Positions 1 through 9,076 of a stretch of 64,000 bases of DNA are shown in pieces. Within the stretch, counting starts at the first letter, position 1. Each line of letters opens with the position of its first letter. The stretch covers positions 27,793 through 91,792 of the forward strand of contig NZ_QGTD01000003.1 of NCBI RefSeq assembly GCF_003176895.1. The letters run 5' to 3'. Made by a program: the position numbers and the translations under genes. Source of the stretch: Gracilibacillus dipsosauri. GTDB lineage: Bacteria; Bacillota; Bacilli; Bacillales; Amphibacillaceae. Below the pieces are notes generated by a model that was not told where the DNA came from, searched no databases, and saw nothing but the letters and a program-made list of their open reading frames with translations.

Positions 1-1628
1 GGCTGTATACCTGCCTTTTTTGCTTCTTCAATCGACCCATACACTGCTTCACGAGGTGGATCCATCATCGCCATTAGTCCGATTAAAACAAAATCTTTTT
101 CATCTTCTACCGATAAGCTTGGATTTTCTTCGTCTATTTTTTTATACCCAAATGCTAATACTCTTAGCGCTTGCTTCGAATAAGATTCATTTTGCTCTTG
201 TAATTTTTGCAACCATTCTGTTGACAGCTCTCGCTTTTCTCCATTTACTAATACATACTGAGCACGCTCAAGCATAACATCAGGACCACCCTTGATGAGC
301 ATAAGGGTTTCTTTATCGATTTCGTGTACGGTTGACATCATTTTTCGATCTGAATCAAACGGTAGCTCTGCTTTTCGAGGGTACTTGTCCCTCATCTCCT
401 TATAGGATTGCTTTTTATTCTCTGCCAAATGAATCAAGGCAATCTCTGTAGGGTCTCCTATTTCCTTTTTATCTTCATTAATATAGGAGTCATTACATAA
501 GACGGCTGTTTGCATTAATAATTGTTCACTTTTATCCCATTTATTATCGGAAAAAGGCTTATCCACTTCAGGTAAATAAAAATCGGTCACGGTCATTTTA
601 TTTTCTGTTAACGTACCTGTTTTATCTGTACAAATGACACGAGTCGAGCCTAATGTTTCGACAGCAGGTAAACGGCGAATTATCGCATGCTGCTTAGCCA
701 TTTTATTCGTCCCAACAGATAACACAATCGTTACAATCGATTGCAATGCCTCTGGAATCGCTGCAACCGCAATGGCAACAGAGAACATCAGTGCATCTAG
801 AATGGCCTTTGTCATATCTACATCTGCATCACTAAACCACAGTCTTCCAACTTGAACTGCAAAAATAATGATACAAATCAACAGTATGGCAATCCCTAGC
901 TTCTTACTAAAGGAATCCAATTTACGTTGTAATGGGGTTTGTTTCGCTTCTGCTGTTTCGATCATTTCGGCAATTTTACCAATTTCCGCTTTTTCTCCTG
1001 TAGCAGTGACAACAAATGTCCCCCTGCCATTGACGACGAGAGAACTACTAAAAACCATGTTCACTTGATCCCCAATCGTCACTTCTTCCTCTAACGGGGC
1101 TGTTGTCTTTTCAACTGCATCTGATTCACCTGTTAGCATCCCTTCGTTTACTTTAAGAGACTCTGCTTCTAATAAACGACCATCTGCCGGAATGTAATCA
1201 CCAGCCTCGAGCTTTACAATGTCTCCTGGTACTAGCTCTCGTGCCATAATGGTTTTCGTCGAGCCATTGCGTACGACCTTTGCTTCAGGTGCGGACATAT
1301 CCCTTAATGCATCCAATGAGCTCTCTGCTTTTTTTGTCTGAACAACACTGATAATGGAATTTAACAAAATAACGAGGAAAATAATGATCGATTCGATCAC
1401 TTCACCTAACACGAGCTGGACGATCGCTGCAATGAGAAGAACTACAACCATTGCATCCTTGAAGGTTTCTAAAAACAATTTCCATGTGGGGACCTTCTCT
1501 CTATCTGCTATTTCATTATATCCCTCTTCTTCTAATCGTTTTTTGACTTGATCCTCCTGGAGTCCTTTCTTATCAACCTCTAATTGTTTTAAAACATCTT
1601 CCTTTGTAGTCTGGTAATGGTGTTTCAA
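1..1628 (-). CDS. Cation-transporting P-type ATPase (calcium/P2-like), 3' end outside window
   Basis: ATP-driven cation pump of the inner membrane. About 542 N-terminal residues are in the window; the C-terminal part lies beyond base 1. The reverse strand reads an N-terminal cation-ATPase domain, the actuator motif LTGES, the phosphorylation loop CTDKTGT near 610-630, the nucleotide-binding motif KGGPD near 270-290, and MMDPPRE near the edge. The transmembrane ion-site motif reads IPEALQ where P2A calcium pumps usually have IPEGLP, so the transported ion is uncertain. The chosen start is a TTG at 1628, because AAGGGGG lies just upstream inside the last codons of the preceding gene and no ATG fits. 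The gene starts 3 bases after that gene's stop, so the two are probably translationally coupled. The family is clear; the ion is inferred. Confidence 0.93.
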   Translation of the reverse strand, partial: MKHHYQTTKEDVLKQLEVDKKGLQEDQVKKRLEEEGYNEIADREKVPTWKLFLETFKDAMVVVLLIAAIVQLVLGEVIESIIIFLVILLNSIISVVQTKKAESSLDALRDMSAPEAKVVRNGSTKTIMARELVPGDIVKLEAGDYIPADGRLLEAESLKVNEGMLTGESDAVEKTTAPLEEEVTIGDQVNMVFSSSLVVNGRGTFVVTATGEKAEIGKIAEMIETAEAKQTPLQRKLDSFSKKLGIAILLICIIIFAVQVGRLWFSDADVDMTKAILDALMFSVAIAVAAIPEALQSIVTIVLSVGTNKMAKQHAIIRRLPAVETLGSTRVICTDKTGTLTENKMTVTDFYLPEVDKPFSDNKWDKSEQLLMQTAVLCNDSYINEDKKEIGDPTEIALIHLAENKKQSYKEMRDKYPRKAELPFDSDRKMMSTVHEIDKETLMLIKGGPDVMLERAQYVLVNGEKRELSTEWLQKLQEQNESYSKQALRVLAFGYKKIDEENPSLSVEDEKDFVLIGLMAMMDPPREAVYGSIEEAKKAGIQ

Positions 1629-1631
1629 TAG

Positions 1632-2948
1632 TTAATCCCCCTTGTCGTTTTCTAATGTTACACATACTCTTTCAATTCGATAATCCGTGATTTCCACAAT
1701 CTCAAAGACTAAATTTTTATAGGTAATAGTCGGTAACTCTTCCTTTTGCGGTATATACCCTAATTGGCTCAAAAGAAAACCATTTAATGTTTCAAATTCT
1801 TCTGTAGGAAGCTCCACCCCGAACATCTCCTCTAGTAAATAGAGATGTGTTGTACCATCTACCTCAAACTGATGCGAATTTATTTTTTTCCAGCCAAAGT
1901 TCTCCTGCTCTCCTGGGAGATGATGCTCACTACTAATTTCCCCAACGATTTCCTCGATGATATCTTCAATTGTTACCATACCATCAATTCCCCCATATTC
2001 ATCGACAACCATAGCAATATGAACATTATTCCTTTTCATCTCACGAAATGCTTCGTCGATTGACTGTGATTCGAGAACAAACAGTGGCTTTCTCAAGATA
2101 GGCTTAATCGATGGAGAGTCACTACTAGTCATGAGAGAAATCATATCTTTTGTATGTAGGACACCGATGATATGGTCGATATCTCCTTCATATACAGGAA
2201 ATCGCGTGAAACGCTTATCGTTCATGAGCTGATAGATTTCTTGTATCGACATGGTGATATCAATTGCACTTATTTCCGTACGGTGTGTCATAATATCTGA
2301 TACTTCTTTATCATTTAATTCAAATATGTTATGAATCATCTGTTTTTCATCTACTTCGATCGTACCTCGTTCACCACCAATATCTACTAGCATGCGAATT
2401 TCCTCTTCATTCGCCTCTTCTTCTTTGGCATTTGGGTCAACTCCAAACAATTTCACGACAACATTTGTAGAGAAATTAAGGATCTTCACAAATGGTGAAC
2501 TTATTTTAAATAGTATCATTAATGGAGAGACAACGAGATAAGCAATTTTTTCGGCCTTTTGCAATGCCAATTGCTTTGGGACAAGCTCGCCAATCACTAG
2601 CGTAAAATAAGATAGTAAAATCGTAATTCCTACAACTGATATCGTTCTTAATAAGGCCTCAGAAAGGGGGATTCCAACCGATACTAGCCATTTTGCTAAA
2701 GGGTCTGCAAAGCTATCTGCGGCAAAGGCACTTGCTAAGAAGCCAGCAAGCGTAATACCAATTTGAATCGTAGCAAGAAAACGACCAGGCTCCGCTAGTA
2801 AAGTCTGAAGCTTCATCGATTTTTTATCCTTTTCTTTTGCTCTTTTTTGAATTTTATTATCATTTAATGCGACTAGCGCAATCTCGGATGCAGCGAAGAA
2901 TGCATTGATAAGAATAAGAATAACTAGTACGGTAATCGCTAATACCAT
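1632..2948 (-). CDS. Hemolysin C / CNNM-type membrane protein with CBS pair and CorC_HlyC domain
   Basis: Integral membrane protein of the DUF21-CBS-CorC family, whose members act in magnesium or other divalent-cation efflux (for example Bacillus MpfA). The N-terminal ~190 residues are hydrophobic DUF21 with several membrane segments, a tandem CBS pair follows (about 200-330), and the C-terminal ~80 residues form the transporter-associated CorC_HlyC domain. I chose the ATG at 2948 because GGAGG sits 8 bases upstream; a TTG at 2963 would overlap that Shine-Dalgarno. It is followed without a gap by the P-type ATPase gene, which suggests a two-gene cation homeostasis operon. Family assignment is firm; the ion is inferred. 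Confidence 0.93.
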   Translation of the reverse strand: MVLAITVLVILILINAFFAASEIALVALNDNKIQKRAKEKDKKSMKLQTLLAEPGRFLATIQIGITLAGFLASAFAADSFADPLAKWLVSVGIPLSEALLRTISVVGITILLSYFTLVIGELVPKQLALQKAEKIAYLVVSPLMILFKISSPFVKILNFSTNVVVKLFGVDPNAKEEEANEEEIRMLVDIGGERGTIEVDEKQMIHNIFELNDKEVSDIMTHRTEISAIDITMSIQEIYQLMNDKRFTRFPVYEGDIDHIIGVLHTKDMISLMTSSDSPSIKPILRKPLFVLESQSIDEAFREMKRNNVHIAMVVDEYGGIDGMVTIEDIIEEIVGEISSEHHLPGEQENFGWKKINSHQFEVDGTTHLYLLEEMFGVELPTEEFETLNGFLLSQLGYIPQKEELPTITYKNLVFEIVEITDYRIERVCVTLENDKGD

Positions 2949-3116
2949 ATCCTCAACCTCCAAATAAAACTGTTATTATTGGTATACCCTAAATTGTTTA
3001 AAATACAACCATAGAATGTTTATGATGACACCTGATTCCATTAGTTTTACATAGCAAAAAAAGCCAATATATGTGATAATTAAAGCAGAAATAATATAGA
3101 AAGAAGTTGGTATCAG

Positions 3117-4019
3117 ATGCAGTTAGAGATAGATAAATCTTCTTTACCGGTATATGAAGCATTAGCAAGTGATGTTAGATTAGAAATTATCCAAATATTA
3201 TCGAAAAACAAAATGAACATAAAAGATTTATCGAAGGCATTAGGCATCAGCAGTCCCATCGTCACCAAACACATTGAAAAGTTAGAAAAAGCAGGGATTA
3301 TTCGGACAGAAAAAATTCCAGGAAAATCAGGCTTACAAAGAATTTCGATCCTTAAGGTTGACCATATCGAAATTAATTTTCCGAAAAAAATCTATCATTC
3401 CTTTGCTACCTATGAAACTTCGGTTCCTGTCGGTCATTATACAGATTATCATGTGTTGCCAACCTGTGGACTGGCAACAATAAAGGATTTCATAGGACCA
3501 GTAGATGAAACAAAATATTTTATGGACCCAAAACGTATGGATGCACGGATTTTATGGTTCACTCAAGGATTTATAGAATATAAAACCCCGAATTTTTTAA
3601 AGGAAGAGGACGAGCTACAACAGTTAGACATCAGTATGGAGATTTCATCTGAGTTCCCGTTTTCCAATGAAGTTTGGCCATCTGATATTACGTTTACCTT
3701 AAACAATGTCGAGCTCGGAACATGGGTAAGCCCTGGAGACTTTGCTGATACACGTGGGAAGTATACCCCAGAATGGTGGCCACACAATATTAATCAATAT
3801 GGGCTACTAAAAACGATTCGTATTACCCCGCACGGTACGTATATGGATGGAGAGCCTATGTCAGATGTAACTATCTCTGACTTAGATACAAGAACAGAAG
3901 GCTGGAAGCTTAGAATCGAAGTAAAAAAAGAGGCAGAAAATGTAGGCGGGGTAACCTTGTTTGGCCGAGAATTTGGTAATCATAATCAAGATATTAATTT
4001 TAAGCTTTATTATATTTAA
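3117..4019 (+). CDS. ArsR-type winged-helix transcriptional regulator with large C-terminal domain
   Basis: Likely transcription factor. Residues ~8-75 form an ArsR-like winged helix (ALASDVRLEIIQIL, then the recognition segment GISSPIVTKHIEKLEKAGI). The remaining ~220 residues are rich in beta strand and aromatics and contain no transmembrane segment. They could be a ligand-sensing beta-sandwich, but I do not recognise the domain. At 300 residues it is about three times longer than a classical ArsR repressor and lacks the metal-site cysteine motif, so metal sensing is unlikely. It stands alone, divergent from the cation genes and followed by a terminator. Ligand and targets are unknown. Confidence 0.8.
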   Translation: MQLEIDKSSLPVYEALASDVRLEIIQILSKNKMNIKDLSKALGISSPIVTKHIEKLEKAGIIRTEKIPGKSGLQRISILKVDHIEINFPKKIYHSFATYETSVPVGHYTDYHVLPTCGLATIKDFIGPVDETKYFMDPKRMDARILWFTQGFIEYKTPNFLKEEDELQQLDISMEISSEFPFSNEVWPSDITFTLNNVELGTWVSPGDFADTRGKYTPEWWPHNINQYGLLKTIRITPHGTYMDGEPMSDVTISDLDTRTEGWKLRIEVKKEAENVGGVTLFGREFGNHNQDINFKLYYI

Positions 4020-4052
4020 TCAACAATGTAAACGCTCAATATTTAGTATGGA

Positions 4053-4087
4053 GAACCTGGTAGGGCCTATCAGGTTCTTTTTTTATA
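4053..4087 (+). terminator. Rho-independent terminator after the ArsR-type gene
   Basis: An 11-bp stem, GAACCTGGTAG against CTATCAGGTTC with one G-U pair and a GGC loop, is followed directly by a T-run. It lies 34 bases after the stop of the ArsR-type regulator. Confidence 0.85.
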
Positions 4088-4167
4088 CGTTAGGAAACCA
4101 TAACATTCTTGCCGGAAATAATGCAACGATACGAAAATTTTGAAGTCCAAAGTATAAGAAAAGCTAA

Positions 4168-4197
4168 CGCATCCGCTAAAGAACCCAGCGAATGCGG
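4168..4197. repeat. Imperfect 10-bp inverted repeat in intergenic DNA
   Basis: CGCATCCGCT and AGCGAATGCG are reverse complements with one mismatch, separated by 9-10 bases. No T-run follows. It lies in the leader region of the CheY-like gene and its role is unknown. Confidence 0.4.
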
Positions 4198-4308
4198 GTT
4201 TCCCTAAAAAATAAGCTAGAAATTAGTCGAATTTTCTTCAAAATAGTTCATTCATAAGGTAAAATGTAAAAAGATCAGTAGGATAATGAAGGGAGGGGTA
4301 GAAAACCG

Positions 4309-4668
4309 ATGAAAACGATCCTTATCGCTGATGATTCCGCCTTTATGCGCAAATGGCTACGAAATATCTTAGAAAAGCACGCCTATGTCGTCATCGCAGA
4401 AGCTGCGAATGGAATTGATGCGGTGAGGCTTTACCAAAAACACCACCCAGACATGGTATTACTAGACATCATCATGCCGGTTACGGATGGCTTAACGGCA
4501 TTAAAAAAGATTAAACAGCTGGACCAGTGTGCGAATATCATTATCGTATCCTCCCTCGCTACAAAAGAAAATGTGATGGTCGCCCTTCAGCACGGAGCAA
4601 AGGATTTTATTATCAAGCCATATTTTCATAACCTAATCCCTACCTTAGAAAAAATCTCCAAGCCCTAG
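4309..4668 (+). CDS. CheY-like single-domain response regulator
   Basis: Stand-alone receiver domain of 119 residues with no output domain. The acidic pair (ADDS, residues 8-10), the phosphoacceptor D53 (MVLLDIIMP), a conserved S/T position (VSSLA) and the KPY lysine are all present. It is CheY-sized, with a close match to the consensus. GGGAGGGG precedes the ATG. There are no chemotaxis genes nearby, so the partner kinase is not in the window. It probably acts by protein-protein interaction, as in flagellar switching or phosphorelay, which is inference. Confidence 0.85.
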   Translation: MKTILIADDSAFMRKWLRNILEKHAYVVIAEAANGIDAVRLYQKHHPDMVLLDIIMPVTDGLTALKKIKQLDQCANIIIVSSLATKENVMVALQHGAKDFIIKPYFHNLIPTLEKISKP

Positions 4669-4669
4669 C

Positions 4670-4701
4670 AAGCATTTTCCGAAGCTACAAAGAAAATGCT
4701 T
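4670..4701 (+). terminator. Hairpin after the CheY-like gene, weak terminator
   Basis: A perfect 10-bp stem, AAGCATTTTC with GAAAATGCTT, starts 2 bases after the stop codon. The downstream sequence is pyrimidine-rich but has no uninterrupted T-run, so termination is probable rather than certain. Confidence 0.5.
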
Positions 4702-4883
4702 CTATTCATCTCTCTAAAACTAGTTATCTCCTATTTAGTTAAAATTATCATGAAGAAGTGTGAAGCAAGCAAATTATGGGAATCCTACCTATATAGCCCT
4801 TAAGATGTTCGAACAAATCATTACACTTTAGACGTTTTTCACGTTATTGTAATATTATAGGCTTTGGTGAGGAGTGAACATAA

Positions 4884-5183
4884 ATGGAAATAAAAATATC
4901 AGATGATGCATTAAATTGGTTTAAAGAGGAAGTCGAGTTAACGGAAGGTGATACCGTAAAGTTTCAAGCAAAATACGGGGGATCAAGCCCTATTCACGAA
5001 GGTTTCTCCCTAGCATTTCAAGTGAAGGAGGAACCGGTGGAACCTATCTCTCAAGTAGAGAAGGACGGCATCACCTTCTTTATAGATACAACAGATGCGT
5101 GGTATTTCGAGGGATATCATTTATTAGTCAATTATGACGCAGAATTAGATGAAGTCGTTTATGATTATGAAGAGATCCACTAA
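4884..5183 (+). CDS. HesB-like (YneR-type) A-type carrier fold protein without cysteines
   Basis: Small cytosolic protein of 99 residues resembling Bacillus YneR, a member of the HesB/IscA-like fold family (start MEIKISDDALNWFKEE, then KFQAKYGG). Classical A-type iron-sulfur carriers use three conserved cysteines; this sequence contains none, so direct cluster binding of the usual kind is unlikely. The gene is monocistronic, with GTGAGGAGTGA upstream of the ATG. The biochemical role of this branch is not established as far as I know. Confidence 0.8.
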   Translation: MEIKISDDALNWFKEEVELTEGDTVKFQAKYGGSSPIHEGFSLAFQVKEEPVEPISQVEKDGITFFIDTTDAWYFEGYHLLVNYDAELDEVVYDYEEIH

Positions 5184-5194
5184 TTTTGGCACCA

Positions 5195-5223
5195 TTGTCC
5201 CGCTTTTTTTTAAAGTGGGACAA
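5195..5223. other. Long hairpin downstream of the HesB-like gene
   Basis: TTGTCCCGCTT and AAGTGGGACAA form an 11-bp stem with one wobble pair. The T-rich stretch lies in the loop rather than after the stem, so it does not look like a standard intrinsic terminator on either strand. It may still stabilise the 3' end of the transcript. Confidence 0.5.
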
Positions 5224-5333
5224 ACTAACATTTATCGTGATTAGAAAAATATTGTGTTATGATTATGTTAAAGTGAGACTTCCAATTTTCCCGATGGTTA
5301 ACATTGTTTAAAACATCTTAAGGAGGCGTATCT

Positions 5334-5795
5334 ATGGGGGCACAAGAATTCCGCAAGGCGATGAGTAAATTTGCTACCGGAATAACGGTTGTGACAACGG
5401 AATTTGACGGTAGTGTTCAAGGAATGACAGTGAATGCATTTATGTCTGTTTCCTTGGACCCTCAATTAATTACTATTTCATTAGATCATCGAACTAATTT
5501 TTATGAAAATGCAGATAAAATAAAGCGATTTGGTGTAAGTATTCTTCGTGAGGAGCAACAGGAAATTTCTATGATTTTTGCCAAACAAATCGATAAAGCG
5601 TTTCATGATTTTACAATGCTTGATCAGATCCCTGTTATAAATGACGCCTTAACCACACTGGCATGTACGGTGATTAATACAGTGGAAGCTGGCGATCATT
5701 TACTATTAATCGCCAAAGTGGATGAGATAAAACTAGATGAAGGAAAACCTATACTCTATTATAATAGTAATTATCACAAACTAGAAAATCCTTAA
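5334..5795 (+). CDS. Flavin reductase-like FMN-binding protein
   Basis: Split-barrel flavin-binding domain of the flavin reductase family (HpaC-like), which supplies reduced flavin to partner monooxygenases. Its 153 residues match the family length, and the N-terminal segment FRKAMSKFATGITVVTT followed by GMTVNAFMSVSLDPQLI is typical. Start choice is supported by TAAGGAGGCG upstream of the ATG. No partner monooxygenase is visible next to it; the downstream gene encodes a membrane protein. Substrate and partner are unknown. Confidence 0.88.
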   Translation: MGAQEFRKAMSKFATGITVVTTEFDGSVQGMTVNAFMSVSLDPQLITISLDHRTNFYENADKIKRFGVSILREEQQEISMIFAKQIDKAFHDFTMLDQIPVINDALTTLACTVINTVEAGDHLLLIAKVDEIKLDEGKPILYYNSNYHKLENP

Positions 5796-5818
5796 GCAGG
5801 ATAAGGAAATGAAAAATC

Positions 5819-6298
5819 ATGACAATTCTCTCAATCATTAAATTATGTGCAACATTACCAAGGAAGAAATCTCTTTTTCAATTGAATCGTGTAAGTATGC
5901 GAGATACACTAGTGTTTTTGTTTTTATTATTCTTTTTTTCCTTTTTACCGAATGCCATTCTTATTATCATCCAATTTGATCCGAGTGTGTCACAACTCTC
6001 GTATTCTCAATATTTGCTACAGGTAATCGTTTTTTATCCATTTTTGATGATGTTTCTCGTAATTTCGGGTATTTCGATATTAGCATTAGGCGCATGGCTT
6101 ATTTGTTTTATGCTAAGGAGAAAGCTTAAATACCAGCAGCTATGGAAAATGACAGGGTTTGCTTCTTTTCTACCGCTATTAGCCTATGTTGTCTTATATT
6201 TTACCCCATTGCCAAATATGGCATCAATTACGCTATGTGCTATCTGGTTATATGTACTTATCTATCAAATGATAATCATTTATCCGACAAAAAAGTGA
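5819..6298 (+). CDS. Hypothetical four-helix membrane protein
   Basis: Not recognised with confidence. The 159-residue protein has about four hydrophobic segments (near 30-50, 65-95, 110-128 and 135-153), a basic N-terminus and a basic loop in the middle (MLRRKLKYQQLWK). The arrangement is reminiscent of Yip1-type membrane domains, but that is a guess. It lies 23 bases after the flavin reductase gene and 13 bases before the Nudix gene, so the three may be cotranscribed. Confidence 0.6.
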   Translation: MTILSIIKLCATLPRKKSLFQLNRVSMRDTLVFLFLLFFFSFLPNAILIIIQFDPSVSQLSYSQYLLQVIVFYPFLMMFLVISGISILALGAWLICFMLRRKLKYQQLWKMTGFASFLPLLAYVVLYFTPLPNMASITLCAIWLYVLIYQMIIIYPTKK

Positions 6299-6311
6299 GG
6301 AGTGAAAATCA

Positions 6312-6863
6312 GTGACAGCTAACCCTTGGAAGATCACATCAACGCAAACAACCCAAATTGATCGGTTCAAGATAACCATCGATGAGATCATGCTCACAAA
6401 TGAAGAGGCAAAAAATTTCTCTTATATACAGTTTCGTGATGGTGTATGTATTCTGGCCATAACAGAAGATCAAGAAATTATTCTGTTGAAGCAATACAGG
6501 CATGCTGTTCAGTCATGGGAATTTGAACTCCCTGCTGGCATGATAGAGGACGAGGAAGAGGCTCTTTATGCTGCCAAACGCGAACTGTTAGAAGAAACGG
6601 GTTATCAATCACTGGAATGGGAATCCTTCGACTACTTCTTCCCATCCCCTGGGTCTACAACGGAGAAAATTCATTTGTTTTTTGCTAAAAATGCGTTTAA
6701 GGTGAGAGACCAAGCATTAGACCCTACAGAGGATATCTCTGTTTCCTTGATTACTCCAGAGGAAATGAGCGGGATGATTACAGATGGCAGATTTAAGCAT
6801 GGAGCAGGCTTAGCATGCTGGGCAAAATATATATCAAAATATCAGCATTCATTCCTATTATAA
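6312..6863 (+). CDS. Nudix hydrolase, ADP-ribose pyrophosphatase-like
   Basis: Hydrolyses a nucleoside diphosphate linked to a second moiety; the closest family type is ADP-ribose pyrophosphatase. The Nudix box is complete, beginning at the glycine of GMIEDE and ending in RELLEETGY, about residues 77-99. The upstream element LKQYRHAVQSWEFELPAG is characteristic of ADP-ribose-type members. The start is a GTG at 6312 with GTGAGGAGTGA upstream. It is followed by a strong terminator shared with the convergent LCP gene. Confidence 0.88.
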   Translation: MTANPWKITSTQTTQIDRFKITIDEIMLTNEEAKNFSYIQFRDGVCILAITEDQEIILLKQYRHAVQSWEFELPAGMIEDEEEALYAAKRELLEETGYQSLEWESFDYFFPSPGSTTEKIHLFFAKNAFKVRDQALDPTEDISVSLITPEEMSGMITDGRFKHGAGLACWAKYISKYQHSFLL

Positions 6864-6865
6864 GT

Positions 6866-6900
6866 AAAAACAGTCTAGCAAATACGCTAGACTGTTTTTT
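6866..6900. terminator. Bidirectional terminator between Nudix and LCP genes
   Basis: AAACAGTCTAGC pairs with GCTAGACTGTTT across a short loop. A-rich and T-rich flanks on either side suit termination in both directions, and the element lies between two convergent genes. Confidence 0.9.
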
Positions 6901-6902
6901 AT

Positions 6903-7823
6903 CTATTCCTGAATCATATTTCGAACCTTTTCTACTTCTTCTTGTGGCACAATGTAATAATAGATACCATCAATTTTTGTACCAGATCCTTGTACCTGAT
7001 AGTTGGTTATTTTTTTCCTTGTATCACTATAGCCATCAAGTAATGCTTTCATATCATCGAACTGGAGACTTGTCGTCATGTTATTTCCCATCACCTCGAT
7101 GACTTCATGAATTTTAGTGACATTGGCAATGTTTGCTCCACTATCGATAATGCCAGCAATCACCTTACGTTGTCTTTCTGTTCGGCCAAAATCACCTGCT
7201 GGATCTTGTTTTCTCATTCGAACATAGGCCAAAGTTTTTTCGCCATCCATCTCAATAGGACCTTTTGTAAAATTATATTTTCCGTCAGACCACTCAATTT
7301 CGTTATTTACCGTAATCGTACCGACAACATCTACTAACTCCTTTAAACCTTCCATATTAATTCGAACAAAATAATCAAGCTCTATCCCTAGGAAGTTTTC
7401 TACCGTCTGAACAGACATATCTGCTCCACCAAAGGCATAGGCATGATTAATCTTATCCTCATAACCTTCACCTACAATTAACGTACGTGTATCACGAGGA
7501 ATACTAACAATCTGCATTTCATCCTTCTCTGGCTTTAAGGTTAGCACCATTAATGCATCCGATCTTCCTTTATCATTTCCTCTTTGGTCTACTCCTAGAA
7601 GTAGAATATTAAGAGGCTCTGTCGCATTTAGCTTTTTCTTAACCTCTTGCAAATCAATCGAATCAACTGGCTCATGCATTTTCGTATCAACCGTTTTCTC
7701 TACATTGTTAATAATAGTCCAAGCATATATGCCTACCCCAACAATAATAAGAAAGATAATGATTAATGGTGTCAAAAGCCACCACTTTTTTTTAGACTTT
7801 TTTCGATTAGCTCTCGTTTCCAC
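6903..7823 (-). CDS. LytR-CpsA-Psr (LCP) family wall-polymer ligase
   Basis: Membrane-anchored enzyme that attaches teichoic acid or other polyprenyl-linked glycopolymers to peptidoglycan. A basic N-terminus and one signal-anchor helix (about residues 14-35) are followed by an extracellular LCP domain with LLLGVDQRG, the arginine-rich RSDALMVL and SIPRDTR motifs, and the late KTLAYVRMRKQD / GRTERQRKV segment. The length of 306 is normal. The start is a GTG with AGGA about 10 bases upstream; the ribosome site is only moderate. It is a single gene, convergent with the Nudix gene. Confidence 0.92.
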   Translation of the reverse strand: METRANRKKSKKKWWLLTPLIIIFLIIVGVGIYAWTIINNVEKTVDTKMHEPVDSIDLQEVKKKLNATEPLNILLLGVDQRGNDKGRSDALMVLTLKPEKDEMQIVSIPRDTRTLIVGEGYEDKINHAYAFGGADMSVQTVENFLGIELDYFVRINMEGLKELVDVVGTITVNNEIEWSDGKYNFTKGPIEMDGEKTLAYVRMRKQDPAGDFGRTERQRKVIAGIIDSGANIANVTKIHEVIEVMGNNMTTSLQFDDMKALLDGYSDTRKKITNYQVQGSGTKIDGIYYYIVPQEEVEKVRNMIQE

Positions 7824-7915
7824 CTGGTCTTCATCCTATTCTCTTAACTTTAGTCATTATTCTCACATAAATTATAGCACATCGCCCAGAAAAAGTAAGT
7901 ATTTTTCTAAAGTTG

Positions 7916-7956
7916 TCAAAAAACAGCTTATTTTGCGAATCCCAAAATAAGCTGTT
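7916..7956 (-). terminator. Terminator of the GH43/oxidoreductase operon
   Basis: AACAGCTTATTTTG and CAAAATAAGCTGTT form a perfect 14-bp stem. Read on the minus strand it is followed by a T-run, and it lies 15 bases after the stop of the last gene of the operon. Confidence 0.9.
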
Positions 7957-7971
7957 CTCATGTTCAACAAA

Positions 7972-9036
7972 TTAAGAGTTTAAAAGACTACGATCAGGAT
8001 AGATCATAATTTTAATACTCGTATCCTTTTCAATTCTAGCTTTTTCAACGGCTTCTTCTATTTGATCCAGAGAATATTGATGGGTAACGATCTGTTCTAT
8101 ATTCATTTCCTGATCACTCAAGCCTTGGATTGCCGCGGGATAGGTGTTGACATAGCGAAAAAGTCCATGAACATCATACTCTGAGTCAACTAAATGCGTA
8201 ATATCGATGCCAATTTCCTCTGCTGCCGGCAGACCGACAAGAACTATCCTTCCACCTCTTCTTGTCACGGTCAAGACGTCCTGTACTGCCCGCGGATTTC
8301 CAGACGTTTCTATTGATACATCCATACCTTTTCCAGCTGTCAATTGCTCTAATCTCTCAGCTAATGATTCCTTAGATGGGTCAATCACAGCAGTTACTCC
8401 TAATTTCTTGGCTAATTCTAAGCGAAATGGTACAACATCTGTTGCATAAATCTCTTTTACCCCATATAGCCGAGCCGCTTGTATTGTCAACAGTCCTATT
8501 GGGCCTAGTCCTGTAATGAGCATACGATCACTAGGCTTTACCTTTCCCCGGTTCATGGCATGCATCCCAACGGAAAACGGTTCGAGTAATGCCCCCGTTT
8601 CATAGCTCATCCCATCAGGTAATGGAAAGACAAAATCACTACGGACAGCGACATATTCCGCCCATGCACCATCAACTGGTGGTGTTGCCATAAAAACCAC
8701 ATCTGGACATAAATTGTAGCGACCTTCCTTGCAATAATCACATCTACCACAGGTCACACCTGGCTCTACCGCAACCCTTTCTCCAACTGTTAGATTTCTG
8801 ACACTGTCACCAACTGCCACTATATCGCCAGCCATTTCATGACCTAAAATGATTGGCTCCTTCACCTCATATCGACCAATTTTTCCATGCTCATAGTAAT
8901 GAACATCCGAACCACAAATTCCTATACAGTGTACTTTGATTAGGACCTGATCTGCTTGGATTTCTGGAATCGGTACTTCTTTCACTTCTATATCCAAGGG
9001 TTTATTTAATACGGCAGCCTTCATCCTATTGCTCAC
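7972..9036 (-). CDS. Zinc-dependent alcohol/polyol dehydrogenase (sorbitol/xylitol/threonine DH-like)
   Basis: Medium-chain NAD(P)-dependent dehydrogenase. Motifs seen are the catalytic-zinc GICGSDVHYYEHG, the GHEMAG histidine-glutamate pair, a four-cysteine structural zinc lobe (GVTCGRCDYCKEGRYNLC) and the Rossmann glycines GLGPIGLL. The HYYEHG segment is typical of sorbitol, xylitol and L-arabitol dehydrogenases. An open frame extends to 9207, but it would run into the preceding gene; the GTG at 9036 with AAGGAG 8 bases upstream gives 354 residues, the normal family length. It is the last gene of the GH43 operon and likely oxidises or reduces a polyol or sugar made by that pathway. Exact substrate unknown. 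Confidence 0.9.
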   Translation of the reverse strand: MSNRMKAAVLNKPLDIEVKEVPIPEIQADQVLIKVHCIGICGSDVHYYEHGKIGRYEVKEPIILGHEMAGDIVAVGDSVRNLTVGERVAVEPGVTCGRCDYCKEGRYNLCPDVVFMATPPVDGAWAEYVAVRSDFVFPLPDGMSYETGALLEPFSVGMHAMNRGKVKPSDRMLITGLGPIGLLTIQAARLYGVKEIYATDVVPFRLELAKKLGVTAVIDPSKESLAERLEQLTAGKGMDVSIETSGNPRAVQDVLTVTRRGGRIVLVGLPAAEEIGIDITHLVDSEYDVHGLFRYVNTYPAAIQGLSDQEMNIEQIVTHQYSLDQIEEAVEKARIEKDTSIKIMIYPDRSLLNS

Positions 9037-9076
9037 ATCTGTCACTCCTTGTATGCTAAAACAGGATTCTTTTTCA

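Noticed and set aside
634..1551. Plus-strand open frames across the first 1.6 kb
   Set aside because: They lie antisense to a P-type ATPase whose catalytic motifs are all intact on the minus strand.
5195..5223. Hairpin as a terminator of the HesB-like gene
   Set aside because: The T-run is in the loop instead of after the stem, so it was kept only as a structural feature.
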